Shown here: positions 57,536 to 64,000 of the stretch, in pieces
How positions within the stretch are numbered: the stretch's first letter is position 1
Layout: every line of letters starts with the position of its first letter
DNA from: Anaeramoeba flamelloides
Lineage: Eukaryota; Metamonada; Anaeramoebidae
Direction of reading: 5' to 3'
NCBI GenBank assembly: GCA_027625915.1
Contig: JANTQA010000057.1
Location: 1,736,001-1,800,000 of the forward strand
Length of the DNA stretch: 64,000 nucleotides
Program-made: the position numbers and the translations under genes
The notes under the pieces: generated by a model
Database searches by the model: none
What the model was told of the DNA's origin: nothing
What the model saw: the letters and a program-made list of their open reading frames with translations, nothing else

Positions 57536-58344
57536 CATATCTATTTTTTTTTGATTTTTTACCCATTTAAAAACATATTGTCAAAAAACATTTTTTAAAG
57601 GGGATATTTAATTTCTAAAAATTTAAAAATCATAAAATTACACTATTCAAATGCAATAATTAAAAAATACTTTCAAGTTTCTGTGACTTATATGATTTCT
57701 TTTCTTTTTTAATTCAATTTTTTGCCTTTATTTATTTTTTAAAAAAATTTCTCTTTTGAAATGATATAAAAGATATATGAAATTTCAATCTATGATATAA
57801 AAAAAGTTTTATATTTCATAAAAATCAATTTTAGGATTGGAAATAAACCTCAATTACCTTACATTTTTTTGGTAGTGGGGTTGGAACAGCTGTTTTACTC
57901 TAAAAATAGTTATTTTTTTTTTTCCAGGCCTTATTTAATTTATTCGACAACTTTTTAAATACCTGTTTGGTATTTGAGTCTCAATGGAAAAAAAAAAAAT
58001 TGAGATCATTTTCTTTATTCTCTTATTAACATCGTATTGATTTTCAAAGAAATATATTGTTCATTTGTTGTTCTCCACATTATTTATTTTGTAATTTTTT
58101 ATTAAAGATGTTAGATATCTTGAGTGAACTAAGAACCCTAAATAAAACTCAGATTTCAGAATTGAAAAAAAGATGATGAATTGAAATTAGATCCCTTTTA
58201 AATTTCAAATACCAGCATTTAAAACCTAGTGTTGAAAAATAAATAGAATAAAAATCGAAAATTGATTTTAAAATGGCAAATACCAGGATTTGTTTTGATG
58301 GCACTTGATCTTCTTGTTAGTCCAATGCATTGAATTCTTCAAGA

Positions 58345-59047
58345 TAAGGATAATTTTTTCAAAAAAAAATCTCTAAATTTTATATTTTTGAAATACAGCC
58401 ATATAAGAAACATTATTATACTTTAGAATTTTCAAAAAGGTTTACTACTTTAATAGGTATTAATAGGAAAGGAAAAAAAAATGAAATTTTTCAGTAATAT
58501 TTTTTTCATTTTTAATTGTAAAATTTTTGAATTTTTTAATTGACTTAGTAGAGAGACATTTTTCAAGTATTTTTTCAAGAGTCTAAAAAGAAACATATTT
58601 TTCAATTTTAAAAAAGCACAAAATATTTCAATCAAAAGATATCGTTTAATTGAATTGAAAATCTGATTTTTTATCTGTTTTTGGAATATTTTTTATCATT
58701 TTATTTTTTTCCATGTTTGAGTTTTTATTTACATTCTCGATTGTTTTCTACAAATTACTTTAACGTTTATTCTTTTTTCAATCTTAATGTTCAATCAAAA
58801 ATTAATTCATTTCAACTTTTTCCAATATAAAAATACCCTGAAAATTGGTGTTTTTTTCAAAAGTCTGTCTTTTTGAAAAGGGGGGTATTCAGATTTTCAA
58901 GAGTTTAAAAGCTATCCTTTTTTTATTAAATAAAATTATGATAACTTTGAAAAAATAATTTATAAAACAAAAATAACTGAAATCCAATGTTTGGTTTTGG
59001 CTAACTTTAAATTTTCGGTGTTTATATTTTGCTTGTAGTGTTTTCTT
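58345..59047. repeat. Direct repeat I, copy 1 (~0.7 kb)
   Basis: Nearly the whole stretch recurs at 61632-62333 in the same orientation, with high identity by eye (long shared runs such as TTTTTAATTGACTTAGTAGA, CAATCAAAAGATATCG and CTCGATTGTTTTCTACAAAT). No terminal inverted repeats or ORF were seen. The high identity makes this the youngest repeat pair in the window. Confidence 0.8.
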
Positions 59048-59466
59048 CACAAACTTTAGCAAATTTTGCGAAATAAAGGAAAAAATCCAGAAAAAGTAGT
59101 AAAAATTTTGTCATCTTGAAAATTGAAATGCAATTCAAGCTTAGGATAGAGTTAAAAAACAAAAGAATTTGCTTTTGGAGTTCAAATAAATTGTAAAAAA
59201 GATCTAGTTTTTAAATCTAAAACGAAATAGAACAACCTTAAAAAGTTTTTCAATTTCCTTTTTTGTTTGGTTTTGTATTCTTGTAAATAAAAAAAAAAAT
59301 GAAGGAAAAGAAAAAGAAAAAGAAAAAGAAAAAGAAGTAACAATTGAAAAATAAGTTTATTCGAATCAAACAAATTTCGTGTTATTTTTATTTGTATTTT
59401 TTTCTTTTTCTTTTTTGTTTTCTTTTTCTTTTTTGTTTTCTTTTTCTTTTTCAAAATGCCCCATTA

Positions 59467-59961
59467 TTATTTTTTTAATACTTTTTGTTGTTGTTGTTGT
59501 TGTTGTTGTTGTTGCATAACTTTTCTTTGTTGTTGGTAAACTTTACGTTCAAGAACTGTATTGACTGCTTTTAAACTTTCTTCGTTTTGTTTCATTGTTT
59601 TTAACACCTCTTGCGCTTTTTCTTCGACAATTTTTGTTTGTCTTTTGAAATATTCTTGTGCATCTTCAACACTCCTTTCAACAAAGAAATTTGTGCCGAT
59701 ATCTGTTAAGACGCTTTTTACGTTTGTGAGTTTCCCGGGTAAGTATAAAGATTCTGTTAAAGGTGCCAAAATTGGTTGGTTCAAATTTTCAGGCTGTAAT
59801 GATTCCAAGGAAAACAAGGTGTTGGAATATAAAGATTTAATTTCGAGTAGCTGTGTATAGGATTGTCTATATTTCTGGTACTCAGAACTGATCTGCTCTT
59901 TAAGTGAATTTAATTGGAGTGGGTTCAGGTTGTTAAGATCAAATGATGATTTATTTGTCAT
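59467..59961 (-). CDS. PFDN5: Prefoldin subunit 5
   Basis: This single-exon gene encodes 164 residues and ends in TAA, close to the roughly 150 of the human protein. It is an alpha-type subunit of the hexameric prefoldin chaperone, which hands nascent actin and tubulin to the CCT chaperonin in the cytosol. An N-terminal coiled coil (LNSLKEQISSEYQKYRQSYT onward) is followed by the beta-hairpin core APLTESLYLPGKL, VKSVLTDIGTNFFVERS and VEDAQEYFKRQ. These match the family motif L..SLYVPG.L......L.DIGTGY.VEK...DA..F. A second coiled coil closes the domain. The C-terminus adds a glutamine run from ten CAA codons (59482-59512) and KVLKK, an extension not typical of the family. The start ATG is the first in frame, 15 residues before the coiled coil. 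Assignment is secure. Confidence 0.93.
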   Translation of the reverse strand: MTNKSSFDLNNLNPLQLNSLKEQISSEYQKYRQSYTQLLEIKSLYSNTLFSLESLQPENLNQPILAPLTESLYLPGKLTNVKSVLTDIGTNFFVERSVEDAQEYFKRQTKIVEEKAQEVLKTMKQNEESLKAVNTVLERKVYQQQRKVMQQQQQQQQQQKVLKK

Positions 59962-61138
59962 GTCAATTCACGCTAGGTTTTGATTTTTTTTTTTAGAAGT
60001 AAATAAAAAGGTTTATAATAAGACAAAAATGAATTTGCCAAGTAATTCTAAAAGTTGAGCAAATAATCCCATTAGATACAATACTATAAAATTAAGTACA
60101 AATTATAATTTCGATTATGAGTCTGTGAATTGATTAAGGGGACTTGATAGAAGGCTGTTTCAGTTTCAAATAATATTATCATCAAAGTAGCATAATTAAT
60201 TTTTTATCTCAAAGCTCAAATTGGAAGTTACATCTTAAATTGTTAACAATTATCGTTTCTAATTGTGTTTGTAAAGAACTTTTGGTTTAATCAAATTATA
60301 TTACTATATGTTGAAAAATAAAAGGAATAAAATTTATAGTCAGCTTTTCAAAAAAGCTTTTTAAATTATATAATATTTCAATTTTTTAATTCTTAAAACC
60401 TAAATAAATTATTCTATTTTTCCCTTTTGGAATTGGGAGCTTTATTGATTTATTTTTATACTTGGAAGGTGATGTTTTTTTAGGAATGTTAAATGTAAAT
60501 TTTATTACTTTTATTTTACAATTAACATTATATTAAAATAATTTGATAACTTGAAATAAAAATTTTCATTTGTTAATTTGGAGTTATAGTAGTTCAAATT
60601 TAAGGGAATCTTGACTTTTCAGAGATTTCGATGTTATTTAAGTCTGGTATTATAGTACAGTAGTGGAGCTAAACCAGAGTGACGTACTGTAACTAATAAT
60701 AGTCTAATTTCTTGTATTTACCTTGGCTGGACAATTCCATAAAAAAAAAAAAAAGTTTTTAAATATGTTGAACGAAGTAAATTTATGAGGAATATTGAAA
60801 ACCGGTCAGGGTTAAGAACATATAATATATGTGGAATTTATATTTGATTGTTTTCATGACTTTTTTGTACTAATATCGAATAAACAATGCCAATTTGAAA
60901 TTTGGGTTATATAGTTTACCTATGTAGAATTTAAACCAAATTTTAACTCCAATAGAACAGATTTAACTTCTATATTTAAAATTTTCAATAATTCAACTGG
61001 TTAAAAAAAAGATTTTTGTTAGAATAATTTCTTCAAAATACCATTAACAAACAACAAATTTGTTTCTACTTTTCTCATATCTAATTAAATATTAATTCAA
61101 AATAAAAATTAGTTTATACTATTAATCATAAAATAAAA

Positions 61139-61345
61139 AGATCAAATTTTTCAATCAACTTTTCAAAAAATAACATTCCAAGAATGAAAAATCATCAAAG
61201 TTACCAATTTTCAAAGGGGAAATATAATTTATACTGGTTTTCAGAACTTATTATTTAAATGTTTTATGATTTAAAAAGCTTTTTTTAGAAAGCTCAATGT
61301 AAATTTTGTTCAATTTTATTTCGCAACAAATAATATTTGTTTGTT
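61139..61345. repeat. Direct repeat J, copy 1
   Basis: It resembles 62340-62550: both contain AATTTTTCAATC or ATTTTCAATC, then ACATTCCAA.AAT, CCAATT.TCAAAG, GAAAGCT.AATG and TTTTGCAACAAATA (TTTCGCAACAAATA in copy 1). Repeat I copy 2 lies exactly between the two J copies. Confidence 0.5.
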
Positions 61346-61631
61346 TTATTATTTTTTTGAAGGATTAGATCCAGGGTTCCAAAAAAAAATACCAACTCTT
61401 ATGATTTCATTTATTCAAAAATTCCATTGTTATAATTCTTTATTTTCAATCTCCTTCAAGACTATAAAAAAATCTTCTAGTGCTAAGGTTATTTCAATCT
61501 TTGTATTGGAATTCCCCAATATTATCTTAAATCACTTCGAACAATATCAGTTTTTTTCTATTTTCAAGGCAGAACTCAGATTATAACAAACTAGTTGTTT
61601 TCAAATCAAAACAATACTGCATAACAAGAAC

Positions 61632-62333
61632 AATTATTTCAAAAAAAAATCTTTAAATTTTGGATTTTTGAAATACACCCATACAAGAAGCATTATTATA
61701 TATGGTTATTTTCAAAAAAGGTTTATAACTATAATAGATATTAATAGTAATTGAAAAAAAATGAAAATTTTCAGTAATATTTTTTCATTTTTAAATTAAG
61801 AATTTTTGAATTTTTTAATTGACTTAGTAGAGAGATTATTTTTCAAGTATTGTCTTAATAGTCTAAAAAGAAGCTATTTTTCAATTTTAAAATAGCACAA
61901 AATTATTTCAATCAAAAGATATCGCTTAATTGAATTGAAAATCTGATTTTTTATCTGTTTTTGGAATATTTTTCATCATTTTATTTTTTTCCATGTTTGA
62001 GTTTTTATTTACATTCTCGATTGTTTTCTACAAATTACTTTAACTTTTATTCTTTTTTCAATCTTAATGTTCAATCAAAAATTAATTCATTTCAACTTTT
62101 TTCATTAAAAAAATACTACAAAAAAAGGTGTTTGTTTCAAAAGTCTGTATTTTTGAAAAAGGAGGGTATTCGGATTTTCAAGAGTTTAATAGCTATCCTA
62201 TTTTTTATTAGATAAAATTATGATAACTTTGAAAAAATAATTTACAAAAGAAAAATAACTGTAATCCAAAGTATAGCTTTGGCTAACTTTAATTTTTGGT
62301 GTTTAAATTTTCCTTGTAGTGTGTTATCTTAAA
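61632..62333. repeat. Direct repeat I, copy 2 (~0.7 kb)
   Basis: Second copy of the segment at 58345-59047. It differs by scattered base changes and small indels, and ends at the same phrase (TTGTAGTGT). It is bounded on both sides by the J repeats. Confidence 0.8.
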
Positions 62334-62339
62334 AAAAAA

Positions 62340-62550
62340 AAAGATTAAAATTTTCAATCGATTTCCAAACAATCACATTCCAATAATTAAAATAAATAAT
62401 CAAAAGTTCCCAATTCTCAAAGAAAAGTTAATAAATAAAGATGGTTTTTGGAATTATAAATTTGAAAATTTGTAGGATTTTTAAACACTTTTTTTTGTGG
62501 AAAGCTGAATGAAAATATTGTTCCAGTTATTTTGCAACAAATAGTAAATA
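62340..62550. repeat. Direct repeat J, copy 2
   Basis: Partner of 61139-61345 in the same orientation, starting directly after repeat I copy 2. Confidence 0.5.
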
Positions 62551-62679
62551 CTGTGATTGGTTTCTTAAAGTTCTGTTATTAAGGGTCGAGAAATTATGGT
62601 GAAAATTTTTTTTCTGAAATGGAAAAAAACTTTTTATGAATTTTTATGAAGACCTAACACCAATCAAAAACCAACCAAC

Positions 62680-62729
62680 CTAGGGTGTACGATCGATCTC
62701 CAAGTATCAACAACTTTAGATGAGGACAT
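62680..62729 (-). CDS. Possible 5' exon, unassigned
   Basis: On the minus strand an ATG at 62729 opens MSSSKVVDTWRSIVHP plus two bases, followed by a GT (AG|GTTGGT) at 62679. The composition is clearly richer than the flanks. No following exon was identified in the repeat-rich DNA to the left, so this is either a stranded exon or chance. Confidence 0.2.
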
Positions 62730-63136
62730 TTTTAGAAAAAAGAGACTAAGAGCGAAACTCAATTTCCAATTAGAATGATTGTGAATTACAATTTTGATAA
62801 CAACTATGTCAGTTTTGAAGTGTCGCTCTTTGGAACCTTTTGAGATCTTGCTGATTTTTTTTTTCTTTTTTTTCATTTTTCAAATGAGATATTTTTATCG
62901 TAAGAATATTAAATAATCCATACTGGTCAAATTTAGAGGGTTACAAAATAACCACAAACCAGATTAAATCGAATTAAATTGAATGCAATATTCAAGAAAG
63001 CAATTTGTTTTAAATTAAAGAAATTTAATCATTTGGAAATTGAAAATGAGAAAAGATGAATTTTTTTTTTTTAAATTTTGAATTTTTTGAAATTGAGATC
63101 TCTTTTAAACTTTTTTTTTCTTCTTTGAATTTTTTG

Positions 63137-63272
63137 TCAAAGAGATCCAATTAATTTTTTTTTTGTTATTTGAATTTTGTCAACGAAAAGTAGGGTTATT
63201 TCACAATACCCTTTTTGGTTTGGGTCACTCCTTGAGTATGGTACACATTCAAGGGAAATGATGATACCCTTA
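63137..63272 (-). CDS. Possible terminal exon, unassigned
   Basis: On the minus strand, after a T-rich tract ending AAG, the frame reads GIIISLECVPYSRSDPNQKG, then YCEITLLFVDKIQITKKK, and ends LIGSL-TGA. The middle has a balanced, coding-like composition. Upstream exons would lie at or beyond 63300. No domain is recognised. Confidence 0.22.
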
Positions 63273-64000
63273 AAAAAGAAATTCACAAAATAAAAGATCA
63301 AATTCAAAATTGTTACCAAAAAATAGTGCAATTTTTTAGATAAAATTTTTCGAATAAAAAAAAAAAAATAACTAAAAACAATTGAGAAAATTATGAAAAA
63401 TCTTCAATAAGTACAATTCACATTTGAATATTTTATGAAAAGATCAAACAATTTAGCTTCAAAATTGATTTGCTCTTAGGTATACTATTGGATATTGAAT
63501 TAGTTTTTTACATTTGAACAAGAAAACAAAAAATCATGGATTTTCTTTGAAAAACAAAAATAAAATGATTTTAAAACCCAAGAAGTGGAAAAAAAGAGCA
63601 AGGTTCTTTTTAAATCAATAGAAAACAATCTAAAAAAAAGTCATACAATTTTATTACCTTCCAAACACTTTTTAAGAAGAAAAGCAATATTCAGGTGAAG
63701 AGATTGTTAAAAGTGAGGAGATTTTTAGGTAGTAATTGATTATTTCACAAAAATCATTTTATAAAGTTTTGTCTTGTTTTCAAATCAAGATGAAAGTCAC
63801 CACTGTTTTAATTGTAAATATTCCCCTTCTAGTTTTTACAACAAAACGTTTGGAATTCATTTCCAGATTTTCATAAAACTAAAAAAAATTATCTTCACAA
63901 TAATGAAAAACCAAAAAAAAAACTCTATTTATCAATTTGCGATCGGCAACCTTTTTGTTACATTTTCAACAAACACCTAAATAAAAACTAAACTTTAAAC

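Larger units (their letters stand above)
53826..59466. other. 5.6-kb intergenic region with repeats and a possible small gene
   Basis: It contains repeat K long copy (about 55605-56600) with the possible gene at 56126, MITE A5 (57040-57232) with a partial copy beside it, a family C end at about 57870-57893 and repeat I copy 1 (58345-59047). The long open stretch at 53764-54237 on the minus strand is Phe-rich and driven by AAA runs; I do not support it as a gene. Confidence 0.6.
59962..64000. other. Right-hand intergenic region with repeats and weak exon candidates
   Basis: It contains a possible MITE B end at 60658, direct repeats J (61139-61345 and 62340-62550), repeat I copy 2 (61632-62333) and two weak exon candidates on the minus strand (62680-62729 and 63137-63272). 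The last 600 bases show a short ORF at 63774-63980 without a recognisable domain. Confidence 0.55.

Noticed and set aside
59182-59454. 90-codon Lys-rich minus-strand frame just downstream of prefoldin
   Set aside because: It is built from GAAAAA-type simple repeats and A runs, with no domain; more likely the 3' region of the prefoldin gene.

Overview
This window is AT-rich nuclear DNA from a single-celled eukaryote. Coding exons are clearly richer in G and C than the flanking DNA, which is full of long A and T runs. Introns are GT-AG with good GTAAGT-like donors and T-rich acceptors. All nine confident genes end in TAA, and their reading frames fit the standard genetic code. The mix of RCC1, ankyrin and lysine- or asparagine-rich low-complexity proteins would suit an amoeboid or anaerobic protist such as Anaeramoeba, but that assignment is inference only.

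Layout from left to right: the 3' end of an S28 serine carboxypeptidase gene (1-239, +); a seven-bladed RCC1 propeller gene spread over 12.2 kb by two giant introns full of repeats (3662-15906, +); a four-exon ankyrin-repeat gene (18055-20112, -); a three-exon uridine-cytidine kinase gene (26095-28030, -); a single-exon CCA-adding tRNA nucleotidyltransferase (31089-32657, -); a secreted, probably membrane-anchored protein with a cadherin-like C-terminal domain (39004-40728, +); a protein with a microcephalin-type N-terminal BRCT domain (45192-46532, -); a two-exon Cys-rich type I membrane protein (53136-53825, -); and prefoldin subunit 5 (59467-59961, -). Several short exon-like open stretches (5754, 44018, 56126, 62680, 63137) are listed with low confidence. 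I found no tRNA, rRNA or CRISPR array.

Most of the remaining DNA is repeats. I recognise several families of short non-autonomous DNA transposons with terminal inverted repeats: TA-flanked Tc1/mariner-like families, a TTA-flanked foldback family and one TTAA-flanked 1.2-kb element. There is also a LINE 3' fragment, a possible SINE and several unclassified dispersed repeats of 0.2-1.1 kb, plus two long CA microsatellites. In several cases a related repeat copy elsewhere in the window lacks the insertion and so shows the empty target site.

The genes are unrelated housekeeping and surface functions (nucleotide salvage, tRNA maturation, tubulin/actin chaperoning, chromosome biology, secretion). 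They lie far apart with no operon-like grouping. The least expected gene is the microcephalin-like BRCT protein, and the most striking architecture is the RCC1 gene whose introns host the transposon families.
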